In this document: piece after piece, positions 1-8,536 of the stretch
Numbering within the stretch: position 1 is the first letter of the stretch
How the letters are laid out: each line of letters starts with the position of its first letter
DNA from: Saprospirales bacterium
GTDB taxonomy: Bacteria > Bacteroidota > Bacteroidia > Chitinophagales > Saprospiraceae
Assembly: GCA_016719895.1 (NCBI GenBank)
Contig: JADJYG010000016.1
Coordinates: 118,396 to 182,395, forward strand
DNA: 64,000 nt
Direction: 5' to 3'
Made by a program: the position numbers and the translations under genes
The notes under the pieces: generated by a model
Seen by the model: only the letters and a program-made list of their open reading frames with translations
Databases searched by the model: none
Told to the model about the DNA's origin: nothing

Positions 1-1559
1 GCCTCGCTGCCGATGCCGCGCTGGCAGACGCGCTCGCCGGCGCCGATGTGTTTGTAGGATTGTCTAAAGGCAATATTCTGGACGGCGAAATGGTCAAATC
101 CATGGCGCCCGACTGCATTGTGTTCGCCATGGCCAATCCCACGCCGGAAATCAGCTACGACGAGGCCACGGCAGCCCGGCAAGACATCATCATGGCTACC
201 GGCCGTTCCGATTACCCCAACCAGGTGAACAATGTGCTGGGCTTCCCCTTTATTTTCCGCGGAGCCCTTGATGTGCGCGCCACCGCCATCAACGAGGAAA
301 TGAAACTCGCCGCCGTGCGCGCCCTGGCCGGCCTGGCAAAAAAACCCGTACCCGATATCGTCAACCTGGCCTACAACAACGCCAACCTGGTGTACGGCCG
401 CGATTATATCATCCCCAAGCCGGTCGATCCGCGCCTGCTGACTACCGTGGCGCCGGCCGTCGCCCGCGCTGCCATGGAATCCGGCGTAGCCCAAAATCCG
501 GTTTCCGACTGGGGCGCTTACGAAATCCAGCTCTCCAAACGCCTCGGGATCGACAACAACCTGACCCGCGTTATCCAAACAAAAGCCAAACAAAAACCCA
601 AACGTGTGGTATTTGCCGATGCGGAAAATGTAGCGGTCCTCAAAGCCGTGCAGGTGGTTGTGGAAGAAAATATCGCGCAGCCGATCCTGCTGGGCAATGT
701 CGAAAAAGTCCGCAACATCATCAACGAACATTCGATCGTTTTATACGGCGTGCCGGTCATCGATCCGAAAAACCCCGCCACACCGGAAGAATTGGAACGT
801 ATGGACCGGTATGCAAAAATCCTCTACGAAAAACGGCAGCGCAAAGGATTTATCTACACGGAAACCCGTCAGATCATCAAACACCGCAACTATTTCGGCG
901 CCATGATGGTAGAAACCGGCGAAGTGGACGCCATGATCAGCGGCCTTTCCCGCAACTACCCCGACACCATCCGCCCGGCCCTGCGCGTCATCGGCCCCAA
1001 GCCGGGTATCCAACGGGTGTCGGGTATGTACATCCTTATGAGCCGCTTTGGTCCGCTTTTCCTGGCCGATACGTCCGTCAACCCGGACCCGACGGCCGAG
1101 GAGGTCGTGGAAATTGCCGAACTCGCAGCCAAACAAGTGGAGAAATTTAATATCAAACCCCGGATCGCCATGCTGACCTACTCCAGCTTTGGCTCGGTGG
1201 CCACCGGAACGGCAGCCGTCAAGATGCGCACAGCCACCGCCATTTTACAAGCCAAACACCCCGAATGGATCGTGGACGGTGAAATGCAGGCCCACCTTGC
1301 CTTCGACACCGAGCTGCTGCGCCAAAACTATCCGTTCAGTACCCTGGCCAACGGAGGCCCCGCCAATACCCTGATCTTTCCCAACTTGTCATCCGCCAAT
1401 ATTGCCTACAACCTGGTGCGGGCCGTGGCCGGCATCGAGATCATCGGCCCGATCATCATGGGGCTGAAAAAGCCGGTGCACGTGCTGCAACTGGGCTCTT
1501 CGGTGCGGGAAATTGTAGATATGGTCGCCATTGCCGTGGTGGATGCGCAAAGGGGGTAA
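1..1559 (+). CDS. maeB: NADP-dependent malic enzyme with C-terminal phosphotransacetylase-like domain (5' partial)
   Basis: The product decarboxylates malate to pyruvate with NAD(P) in the cytoplasm. The gene enters from the left edge: the frame is open from base 3, and the GTG at 48 lies inside the family motif ADVFVGLSKG, so it is not the start. About 150 residues of the NAD-binding malic domain remain (motif FAMANPTPEI, then a segment around NVLGFPFIFRGALDV). Roughly residues 175-500 after the GTG form a PTA/PTB phosphate acetyltransferase-like domain (GLSRNYPDTIRPALRVIG, LANGGPANTLIFPNLSSANI). This is the standard two-domain MaeB arrangement, in which the PTA-like part is generally regarded as regulatory (acetyl-CoA sensing) rather than catalytic. 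The next gene begins 11 bases downstream on the same strand, so co-transcription is likely. Recognition of the family is secure; cofactor preference is not visible because the N-terminal half is outside the window. Confidence 0.95.
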   Translation, partial: LAADAALADALAGADVFVGLSKGNILDGEMVKSMAPDCIVFAMANPTPEISYDEATAARQDIIMATGRSDYPNQVNNVLGFPFIFRGALDVRATAINEEMKLAAVRALAGLAKKPVPDIVNLAYNNANLVYGRDYIIPKPVDPRLLTTVAPAVARAAMESGVAQNPVSDWGAYEIQLSKRLGIDNNLTRVIQTKAKQKPKRVVFADAENVAVLKAVQVVVEENIAQPILLGNVEKVRNIINEHSIVLYGVPVIDPKNPATPEELERMDRYAKILYEKRQRKGFIYTETRQIIKHRNYFGAMMVETGEVDAMISGLSRNYPDTIRPALRVIGPKPGIQRVSGMYILMSRFGPLFLADTSVNPDPTAEEVVEIAELAAKQVEKFNIKPRIAMLTYSSFGSVATGTAAVKMRTATAILQAKHPEWIVDGEMQAHLAFDTELLRQNYPFSTLANGGPANTLIFPNLSSANIAYNLVRAVAGIEIIGPIIMGLKKPVHVLQLGSSVREIVDMVAIAVVDAQRG

Positions 1560-1570
1560 ACTTTACAATT

Positions 1571-4489
1571 ATGCCTGACATGTTCAACGCCCTGGCCCAA
1601 CAACTCGACGGCGAGCTCCATACGGACGGGCTCCTGCGCCGCCTTTATGCCACCGACGCTTCTATTTTTCGCGAGCTGCCGCTGGCGGTAGCCTATCCCA
1701 AACACAGCGCCGATATTCAAACGCTGGTGCGTTTTGCCCGCGCCAACGGCCTGTCGCTCATCCCCCGCTCCGCCGGCACCTCGCTTGCCGGCCAATGCGT
1801 CGGCCCCGGTATCGTGGTCGATATTTCCCGCCACATGACCAAGGTGCTGGAAATCAACGCCGAAGAGCGTTGGGTGCGGCTCCAGCCGGGAGTTATCCGC
1901 GATGAGTTGAACGTGCTGCTCCAACCGTACGGACTGTTTTTCGGCCCGAATACCTCCACGGCCAACCGCTGCATGCTCGGCGGCATGGTCGGCAACAATT
2001 CCTGCGGCACCACCTCGATCGTGTACGGCTCCACCCGCGACCATGTCCTGGCTCTCGACGCCGTGCTCAGCGACGGCTCGCAGGCCCACTTTGCGGCATT
2101 GCCTCCAGAGCAGTTCGACGAAAAACGCCGGGGCAATGGCCTGGAAGCGCAGCTCTACCGGCAAGTGTACGAAACGCTGTCGCAACCCGCCGTCCAGGAA
2201 GAAATCCGGGCCGAATTTCCCAAGCCGGCCATTCACCGGCGCAATACCGGCTATGCGGTCGACCTGCTGCTGCGGTCCAATGTGTTCACGCCGGGCGGGC
2301 AGGATTTTAATTTCTGCAAGATGCTCGCCGGCTCGGAAGGCACCCTGGCTTTCACGACTGCGATCACCCTGCACGTCGATCCGCTGCCCGATCCGTTCGA
2401 CGTGGTCTTGTGCGCCCATTTCAGCAGCATGGCTGAATGCCTGCAGGCCGTTGTGGCCACCATGCAACACCAGCCTTCAGCCTGCGAACTGATGGATAAA
2501 CTTATCCTGGATTGCACCAGGGCCAACCGCGAACAGTCGAAAAACCGCTTTTTTGTCGAAGGCGACCCGGCCGCCGTACTCATGATCGAATTCCGGGGAA
2601 AAGACCAGGCGGAAGCGGCTGCCAAAGCCTCCGCTTTGATCGCCGACCTGCAAGGCCGGGGTTTCGGATATGCTTATCCCGTCATTGCAGCGCCCAAGTC
2701 CAGGCGCGTCTGGGAATTGCGCAACGCCGGCCTCGGCGTTTTATCCAACATGCCGGGCGCCGCCAAGGGCGTGCCGTGTATCGAGGATACGGCCGTCGAA
2801 GTGACCGACCTGCCGGCGTACATCGCCGATTTTGAAAAAATGATGGAGGGCTTTGGCCAAAAATCCGTCTACTACGCCCACGCCGGCGACGGGGAGCTGC
2901 ACCTGCGCCCGATCCTGAATTTGAAACAAGAAAGCGACCGCGAGCGCCTGCGCCAAATCTGCGAGTCGATGGCCCGCCTGGTGAAAAAATACCGGGGCTC
3001 GCTGAGCGGCGAACACGGCGACGGGCGCGTGCGCGGCGAATTTATCCCCCTGGTAATCGGCGAAAAAAACTACGCCCTGCTCCGCCAGATCAAACAAACC
3101 TGGGACCCCCACGGCATTTTCAACCCCGGCAAGATCGTCGACGCCCCCCGTATGAACACCTCGCTGCGCTACGACGCCGGCCAGCAGGACAAACCCTTCG
3201 ATACGATCCTGGAATTCCCCGACGGCATCCTGCGCGCTGCGGAAAAATGCAATGGCTCGGGCGACTGCCGGCGCCTCGATTTTGCCGGCGGCACCATGTG
3301 CCCCAGCTACCGCGCCACCCGCCAGGAAAAAGACAGCACCCGCGCCCGGGCCAATGCCCTGCGCGAATTCCTGACCCGCAGCGAGCGCCCCAACCCCTTC
3401 AGCCACGCGGAGCTGAAGGAAGTCATGGACCTCTGCCTGTCTTGTAAGGGCTGCAGCTCGGAATGCCCCTCGAACGTGGACATGGCCGGTATGAAGGCCG
3501 AGTTTTTGCACCAGTATTACAAAACCCACGGCGTACCGTTCCGGTCCCGGGTATTTGGAAACATTGCAGCGGTCAACCGCCTGGGCGCTTATTTTCCCGC
3601 TGTGACCAATTTTTTCCTTGAAAATACGCTGACGGGCGGCCTGATCAAACGCGCCCTGGGGGTAGCGCCGCAGCGCAGCCTGCCGCCGTTGTACCCCACC
3701 ACGCTGCGGCGCTGGTTTGACCGGAACGCCAAAAACCTCCGGCCCGCCCTACCGGAAAAAGGCAAGGTGTATTTTTTCTGCGATGAATTCACCGATTTCA
3801 ACGATACCGCCATCGGCATAAAAGCCATCCAGCTGCTGAACCGCCTGGGCTACTGCGTGGAAATGCCCCGGCACCCCGAGAGCGGCCGCGCAGCCATCTC
3901 CAAAGGCCTCTTGCCCAAGGCGCGGGAGCTGGCGGCGCGAAATGTGGAAATTTTCAAAGGCCTCGCTTCGGAAGCCACACCCCTTGTCGGCATCGAACCC
4001 TCCGCGATTTTGAGCTTCCGCGACGAATACCCGCGCATGGTCCCGGAAACCGACCGCGCTACAGCAAAGGCGCTTGGCGAAAACGCCCTGCTAATCGAGG
4101 AATTCCTCGCCCGGGAGGCGCAAAAAGGCCATATCACGGCCGAAGCGTTTACCAAAACACCCAAAACCGTACTCCTGCACGGACATTGCCACCAAAAATC
4201 GCTGGCCAGTGTAGATCCCTCGGCATGGGTGCTGGGTTTGCCGGAAAACTACAGCGTGGAAGTCATCCCTTCCGGCTGTTGCGGCATGGCCGGCTCGTTT
4301 GGTTATGAAAAAGAACACTACCAGGTGAGTATGAATATCGGTGAGCTGGTGCTGTTCCCGGCTGTGCGCAACGTTGCCGATGGCGTCCTGGTGGCCGCCC
4401 CCGGCACCAGCTGCCGCCACCAGATACTCGACGGCACGGGCCGGCAGGCGCTGCACCCGGTGGAGGTATTGTGGGATGCGCTGGCATAA
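1571..4489 (+). CDS. FAD-binding / 4Fe-4S D-2-hydroxyacid dehydrogenase (YdiJ-like)
   Basis: This 972-residue protein is a fused 2-hydroxyacid oxidoreductase. Residues about 36-270 form the FAD-binding type 4 (PCMH) domain with PRSAGTSLAGQCVGPG. Residues about 270-535 are the FAD-oxidase C-terminal domain, with GEHGDGRVRGEFI and the FNPGKIVD ending. A ferredoxin-like segment at about 556-640 carries CNGSGDC and CLSCKGCSSECPSN. A cysteine-rich (CCG) domain occupies about 735-965, with GHCHQKS and SGCCGMAGSF. The order and length match E. coli YdiJ (about 1,018 residues), a D-2-hydroxyglutarate/D-lactate type dehydrogenase passing electrons through Fe-S clusters to the respiratory chain. The exact substrate is not determinable here. 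The ATG at 1571 follows the malic enzyme stop by 11 bases, suggesting a small 2-hydroxyacid operon. Confidence 0.93.
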   Translation: MPDMFNALAQQLDGELHTDGLLRRLYATDASIFRELPLAVAYPKHSADIQTLVRFARANGLSLIPRSAGTSLAGQCVGPGIVVDISRHMTKVLEINAEERWVRLQPGVIRDELNVLLQPYGLFFGPNTSTANRCMLGGMVGNNSCGTTSIVYGSTRDHVLALDAVLSDGSQAHFAALPPEQFDEKRRGNGLEAQLYRQVYETLSQPAVQEEIRAEFPKPAIHRRNTGYAVDLLLRSNVFTPGGQDFNFCKMLAGSEGTLAFTTAITLHVDPLPDPFDVVLCAHFSSMAECLQAVVATMQHQPSACELMDKLILDCTRANREQSKNRFFVEGDPAAVLMIEFRGKDQAEAAAKASALIADLQGRGFGYAYPVIAAPKSRRVWELRNAGLGVLSNMPGAAKGVPCIEDTAVEVTDLPAYIADFEKMMEGFGQKSVYYAHAGDGELHLRPILNLKQESDRERLRQICESMARLVKKYRGSLSGEHGDGRVRGEFIPLVIGEKNYALLRQIKQTWDPHGIFNPGKIVDAPRMNTSLRYDAGQQDKPFDTILEFPDGILRAAEKCNGSGDCRRLDFAGGTMCPSYRATRQEKDSTRARANALREFLTRSERPNPFSHAELKEVMDLCLSCKGCSSECPSNVDMAGMKAEFLHQYYKTHGVPFRSRVFGNIAAVNRLGAYFPAVTNFFLENTLTGGLIKRALGVAPQRSLPPLYPTTLRRWFDRNAKNLRPALPEKGKVYFFCDEFTDFNDTAIGIKAIQLLNRLGYCVEMPRHPESGRAAISKGLLPKARELAARNVEIFKGLASEATPLVGIEPSAILSFRDEYPRMVPETDRATAKALGENALLIEEFLAREAQKGHITAEAFTKTPKTVLLHGHCHQKSLASVDPSAWVLGLPENYSVEVIPSGCCGMAGSFGYEKEHYQVSMNIGELVLFPAVRNVADGVLVAAPGTSCRHQILDGTGRQALHPVEVLWDALA

Positions 4490-4569
4490 AACAGGTTCTG
4501 ACGCCCGCAAAGTATCGTCGCTTGCCGGACAAAAGCCGGAGACAGTCGCTCCCGGCAGGTCAAAACGGT

Positions 4570-4577
4570 TAGCTTTG
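4570..4577 (+). promoter_or_regulatory. Bacteroidota -7 promoter element (TAGCTTTG)
   Basis: The sequence is a perfect match to the TAnnTTTG -7 consensus and lies 25 bases before the ATG of the secreted protein gene at 4603. No convincing -33 TTG is seen at the usual spacing. It supports 4603 as the real start. Confidence 0.45.
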
Positions 4578-4602
4578 TTGAAAAATACAACCCGCTGCTC
4601 TT

Positions 4603-7056
4603 ATGTACCTCTCTCAACATGCCGGCATAGCCCGGCCTGGTTTGCCTGCTGCCTGGCGCGCCGTTTCCACCTTTCCGGTAAAATACCTCTTCTTAAAACG
4701 GCTGAGCGTGCTTTTTACCTGCCTGTGGCTCGGCGCCAGCCAGCTGCTTCAGGCGCAGTGCCCGCCTCCCGGCTTCCCCGATCCCGGAAATACTTGCCCC
4801 CTGGCGCCGATCCTCTGCGAAAACCTGGATGGGTATTGCTCAACGATCAACAATAACAACACGGTGCAATCCTTTCCCGGCTGCTCCGGCGCCTGGACCC
4901 TCAACAACGACGAGTGGTTTGCTTTTTATGCCGGTACCACGTCTATCACCATCCAGGTGACGCCTTTGAACTGTTCCTCCGGCCCGATGCAGGGCCTGCA
5001 AGGCGGTATTTATGCCGCTTGCGGACCGCCCTGGACGGTTATAGATGTACAGTGCGTTTGTACCGAAGAGCCCTTTATCCTCAGCGCCAACAATTATACC
5101 GTCGGGGGGGTGTACTGGTTTGTGCTCGACGGCTGCTCGGGCAATGTCTGCGATTACCGGATCGACGTGTTGTCGGGCTCTACAATCGGCATGCCGCCGG
5201 CCGATCCAGGCGCCATCAGCGGCCCCTTGGCAGTATGCCCGGAAGCGGGCGCCAATTATGCCATCGCACCGGTAAATGCCGCCACGGTGTATTCCTGGGC
5301 GCTCACTCCGGCCCTGGGGACGATCTACGGGGGAAACTCCACCGAAATTTGGATCGACTGGAATGGCATACCCGGCGCTACCGCCGAACTGTGCGTCACC
5401 GCGTCCAACCTGTGTTATGCCAATTTGAAACCCTCCTGTATAACTGTGAAATTCAAACCCGTCTCGAAAGTGCTCAACCTGGGCCCGGACCGCACGGTTT
5501 GCACAGATAGCGCCGCAACCTTCAACGCCGGCTCCGGTTTTGTCACCTACCTCTGGCAGGACGGCTCCACAGACTCCGCCTACACGGCTACCACACCGGG
5601 CCTGTATTGGGTGGAGGTGTCGGATACCTGTGGCATTACCCAACGCGATTCGGTATTTTTCACCTACAGCCTGTTGCCCGATACCCAGTTTCCGGATGTG
5701 GAAATTTGTCCGGGCGAATCGGTCGCGTACGCTGCGCCGGGCTTCAACCAATATGCCTGGGCCCCGGCTGCAGGCCTGAGCTGTACCGCTTGCCCGGGGG
5801 TGACGATTGCCCCGGCCGTCACAACGGAATATACCCTCCTGGCCAGCGATACGCTGGGCTGCATCCTGCGCGACACCTTTACCGCGACGGTGTTGCCACA
5901 GCCTGCCATTCAGCAGGTACTGGAGTTTTGTCCCGGCGCATCGGTGCTGTTCAACGGCATAACCTATACCCAACCGGGAACCGTGACGGACACCTTGCCG
6001 GCTGCTGCCGGCTGCGATACCGTCCGGACAACCGTACTGCAATACCTGCCCTTGACGCAACCGTCCAGTGTGACCTTGCAATGCCCGCCGGCTATTTCTG
6101 TTTCGATTCCCGCCGGCATGCCCTCAGAAAACGTTGCGTTCGACTTGCCCCTGGCAGCTACGGACTGCCCTTGCGGTACAACGGCCGTGACGCAAACCCT
6201 GGGCTTGCCCTCTGGCGCCGGTTTTCCAGTGGGAAACACCCAGGTGTGTTTTGTGGCAGCCGATGACTGCGCGACGACGGCATCCTGCTGTTTTACCGTT
6301 TCGGTGGAGAACGACCCCGCTCCGCCGCAGGGCGACCCTTGCGACGTCAAGGTAACCGGCTGTGTGAAATTCGAGATCCTGGGCATTTTCCAAAACCCCG
6401 TCCGGCAAAAAACCTACCGGATGCGCGTGACGAATACCTGTACGAACAAGCTCATTTACGCCGCCTTCCAATTGCCCGGCGGGCTGACGGCCGAACAGCC
6501 GGCCAATGGCGCGGTGTACGTGTCGGCCGGCGGCCGGCAATACCTGGTGCGCAATCCCAACTATTCGCCGCTGTACTCCATCCGGTATGCCGCTACAGGC
6601 GCGGGCATCGCCGGCGGGCAATCCGATATCTTTGAGTACACCCTGCCGGCGCAGGCCGACCCGACGTTTATCGGAGCGGTCGTCCGGCTGGAACCGCAGA
6701 TTTTCTACGAAACCCACCTCAATGTCTTTGACTGCCCGGTGCAACAAACACCCGACCGGCCCGAAAGCGCAGCCGGCCGCACCGGCGCGGACCCGGTAAG
6801 GGCGCGAGCCCTTCTCCTGTTCCCCAACCCGGCAACGGACAAGCTGGACCTGGACCTGTCGCCCTGGGAAGGCCAACGGGTACAGCTGCGCGTTTTCGAT
6901 GCCCTGGGCCGCCTGCACGCAGATGTACGGGTCGAAGCGGCGCCGGCCCTGTACACACTCGACCTTTCAGCCGGTTGGCCAGAAGGCTTGTATACGGTAG
7001 TGGTGTTGGTGGAACGCCAGGACCGCTACCTGGCGCGGTTTGTACGGGGGCGGTAG
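4603..7056 (+). CDS. T9SS type A sorting-domain secreted protein with HYR-like module
   Basis: This 817-residue protein is predicted to be exported and attached to or released from the cell surface by the type IX system. It has a long basic N-terminus and a hydrophobic signal segment (residues about 30-50, ending in LGASQLLQAQ). A cysteine-rich N-terminal domain follows, then an Ig/PKD-like region around residues 200-290. Next come SprB-like repeats with paired cysteines (VCTDSAATFNAGSGFVTYLW and EICPGESVAYAAPGFNQYAW), and a HYR-like module at about 490-572. The C-terminal 80 residues are a T9SS type A domain (LLFPNPATDKLDLDL ... GLYTVVVL). It is transcribed alone and converges with the cytochrome gene, whose stop lies 64 bases away. 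Its ligand or function is unknown; adhesion is a guess from the domain types. Confidence 0.85.
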   Translation: MYLSQHAGIARPGLPAAWRAVSTFPVKYLFLKRLSVLFTCLWLGASQLLQAQCPPPGFPDPGNTCPLAPILCENLDGYCSTINNNNTVQSFPGCSGAWTLNNDEWFAFYAGTTSITIQVTPLNCSSGPMQGLQGGIYAACGPPWTVIDVQCVCTEEPFILSANNYTVGGVYWFVLDGCSGNVCDYRIDVLSGSTIGMPPADPGAISGPLAVCPEAGANYAIAPVNAATVYSWALTPALGTIYGGNSTEIWIDWNGIPGATAELCVTASNLCYANLKPSCITVKFKPVSKVLNLGPDRTVCTDSAATFNAGSGFVTYLWQDGSTDSAYTATTPGLYWVEVSDTCGITQRDSVFFTYSLLPDTQFPDVEICPGESVAYAAPGFNQYAWAPAAGLSCTACPGVTIAPAVTTEYTLLASDTLGCILRDTFTATVLPQPAIQQVLEFCPGASVLFNGITYTQPGTVTDTLPAAAGCDTVRTTVLQYLPLTQPSSVTLQCPPAISVSIPAGMPSENVAFDLPLAATDCPCGTTAVTQTLGLPSGAGFPVGNTQVCFVAADDCATTASCCFTVSVENDPAPPQGDPCDVKVTGCVKFEILGIFQNPVRQKTYRMRVTNTCTNKLIYAAFQLPGGLTAEQPANGAVYVSAGGRQYLVRNPNYSPLYSIRYAATGAGIAGGQSDIFEYTLPAQADPTFIGAVVRLEPQIFYETHLNVFDCPVQQTPDRPESAAGRTGADPVRARALLLFPNPATDKLDLDLSPWEGQRVQLRVFDALGRLHADVRVEAAPALYTLDLSAGWPEGLYTVVVLVERQDRYLARFVRGR

Positions 7057-7119
7057 GATGGCTCCGAACAGCGTGAAGGCTGTCTCATATATTCAAAAGA
7101 CAGCATTGCGCATTCCTAC

Positions 7120-8082
7120 TCATTTTACCCCATGCGCCTGCGCCCGCTCCACCTTGTTCTTCACTACCGGCACGGTCTGCAAATACGCCCAAAGCGCCGC
7201 AACCTCTTCATCGGTCAGCGCAGGCATGGGCGGCATGAGATGGCTGAGGCCGGAGCCGTCGGGGCGTTTGCCGAAACGCACGGCTTCGTTGAACTGCGCC
7301 TCCGTCCAGGCGCCGATGCCGGTTTCGCGGTCGGGACTGATGTTGGCCGACAGGGCGGTGTTTCTGTCTTTGTCCGACACCGGGTTGCCGCCGCCGAAAT
7401 ACCCCACCGATTTTTCCGGCTCCAGGTCGTTGTTGGTTTCAAAACTGGCCGAATGGCAGCGGTAGCAATCCCAGCGGCCGGTAGCCAGGTAGCGGCCGTA
7501 GGCAACCTGGTCAGCCGGCGCCGGCGCGACGATCGGTTTGGCGGGATACGCCAGCGGTTTTACGATCAATTTGAAAAACATCCGGCCCATAAAGGTCAAC
7601 TCGGAGGGCGGCTGCCGGCGTTCGGAGGGCTGTACCTCCGGCGCGTCGGAGCGCAGAAAAGCAATGACGGCCGCCAAGTCCTGGTCAGACAAGAGCGGGA
7701 AGGTCATGAACGGGCCGGCTGCATGGCCGTTCCGCTTGATACTGGTGCGCAAGGTATAGGCTAGTTCGCCGTCGGTGTATTTCCCGATGCCGGCTTCCGG
7801 GTGCCGGGTGATGTTGGCGGACCAAAGTTTGCCCAACATATCATCGTTTGCCCAGAGATCGCCGCTGAGTTTGCCGTCGGGGCCGCGGTGGCAATGGGCG
7901 CAGTGGTTCAGCACGATGCGCCGCCCTTCGGCGAGCAGTGCGCTGTCGGCGGTAATTTTCAGGTCGGGCGCCTGGACCTCGTACGTTGGCATCGGGCCAA
8001 AGTAGATGTACGCGGCAAAGAGCAGGATCACGGCGAGCAGGCCGCCAAGGATGTAGCCGGTAATTTTTAATACTTTTTTCAT
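7120..8082 (-). CDS. membrane-anchored diheme cytochrome c
   Basis: This 320-residue protein is an electron carrier on the periplasmic side. Residues 4-28 form an uncleaved hydrophobic anchor or signal. Two heme-attachment motifs are visible, CAHCH at 61-65 and CYRCH at 206-210, each within a cytochrome c fold of about 110 residues. The arrangement resembles the cytochrome subunits of membrane-bound alcohol and sugar dehydrogenases, but no dehydrogenase partner is adjacent, so the donor and acceptor are unknown. The gene stands alone on the minus strand, between a convergent secreted protein gene and the 3' end of the giant repeat gene. A -7 element lies about 49 bases before its start. Confidence 0.9.
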   Translation of the reverse strand: MKKVLKITGYILGGLLAVILLFAAYIYFGPMPTYEVQAPDLKITADSALLAEGRRIVLNHCAHCHRGPDGKLSGDLWANDDMLGKLWSANITRHPEAGIGKYTDGELAYTLRTSIKRNGHAAGPFMTFPLLSDQDLAAVIAFLRSDAPEVQPSERRQPPSELTFMGRMFFKLIVKPLAYPAKPIVAPAPADQVAYGRYLATGRWDCYRCHSASFETNNDLEPEKSVGYFGGGNPVSDKDRNTALSANISPDRETGIGAWTEAQFNEAVRFGKRPDGSGLSHLMPPMPALTDEEVAALWAYLQTVPVVKNKVERAQAHGVK

Positions 8083-8130
8083 ACGGACAGGAAGTTAATA
8101 GGTGAATTTTAATACCCGGACAGGATGACA

Positions 8131-8138
8131 CAAATATA
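8131..8138 (-). promoter_or_regulatory. -7 promoter element of the cytochrome c gene (TATATTTG)
   Basis: Read on the minus strand this is a perfect TAnnTTTG match, 48 bases upstream of the cytochrome c start at 8082. It lies between the giant gene's terminator and the cytochrome gene, where a new promoter would be needed. No -33 element was recognised. Confidence 0.4.
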
Positions 8139-8207
8139 CCGCGAACAGCGGCTCCGTCAGCTCCGCTGCCCTGCGTAATGTGCCTACGCAGATCTGCGTA
8201 TTTCAGC

Positions 8208-8242
8208 AAAAAAGGGCCCTTCCGAAAACCGGAAGAGCCCCG
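8208..8242 (-). terminator. intrinsic terminator of the giant repeat gene
   Basis: On the minus strand a GC-rich stem (arms GGGCTCTTCCG and CGGAAGGGCCC around a four-T loop) is followed directly by six T residues. It sits about 22 bases after the stop codon of the giant gene's final frame at 8264. This is a textbook Rho-independent terminator and independently marks 8264 as the true 3' end of that gene. Confidence 0.85.
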
Positions 8243-8263
8243 AATGAAAAACGAAATGATTGG

Positions 8264-8536
8264 TTACGGCGCCAGGGCAGTCATCTTGCGCGACAGTTTG
8301 CCGAAAGGCGTCGTGAGTTCATAGTACAGAACGCCGGTTGCGCGGATATCGCGGAGGCGGATGGTTTCCTCGTTGTATCCGGCCGGGTAGGTATTGTCGA
8401 TGCGGTACAGTTCACGGCCAGTGACGTCGAGTACGCGAAGTTGCGCTTCGCAGGCTTGCGGCAGCACGAAGCCGATGGTCGTGCGGTCCATGAACGGGTT
8501 CGGGCGGTTTTGCAACAGTTCGATGCCGCCGTTCCG
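8264..8536 (-). CDS. giant HYR-repeat surface protein, C-terminal T9SS sorting domain in a third frame
   Basis: The segment encodes a complete T9SS type A sorting domain of about 85 residues: GGIELLQNRPNPFMDRTTIG, then CEAQLRVLDVTGRELYRID, then GVLYYELTTPFGKLSRKM. It lacks any start signal and directly continues the cohesin-like module in the preceding frame if one base is added near 8,535. The stop at 8264 is followed by the intrinsic terminator. It is therefore the detached tail of the giant protein, needed for export through the outer membrane. Confidence 0.82.
   Translation of the reverse strand, partial: RNGGIELLQNRPNPFMDRTTIGFVLPQACEAQLRVLDVTGRELYRIDNTYPAGYNEETIRLRDIRATGVLYYELTTPFGKLSRKMTALAP

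Noticed and set aside
1406..2470. A 354-residue minus-strand open frame opposite the malic enzyme end and hydroxyacid dehydrogenase
   Set aside because: It spans two real genes on the other strand and has no protein features.
7086..7118. Terminator between the convergent secreted protein and cytochrome genes
   Set aside because: A 7-base stem (GCTGTCT/AGACAGC) with a long loop and no T tract is too weak to call.
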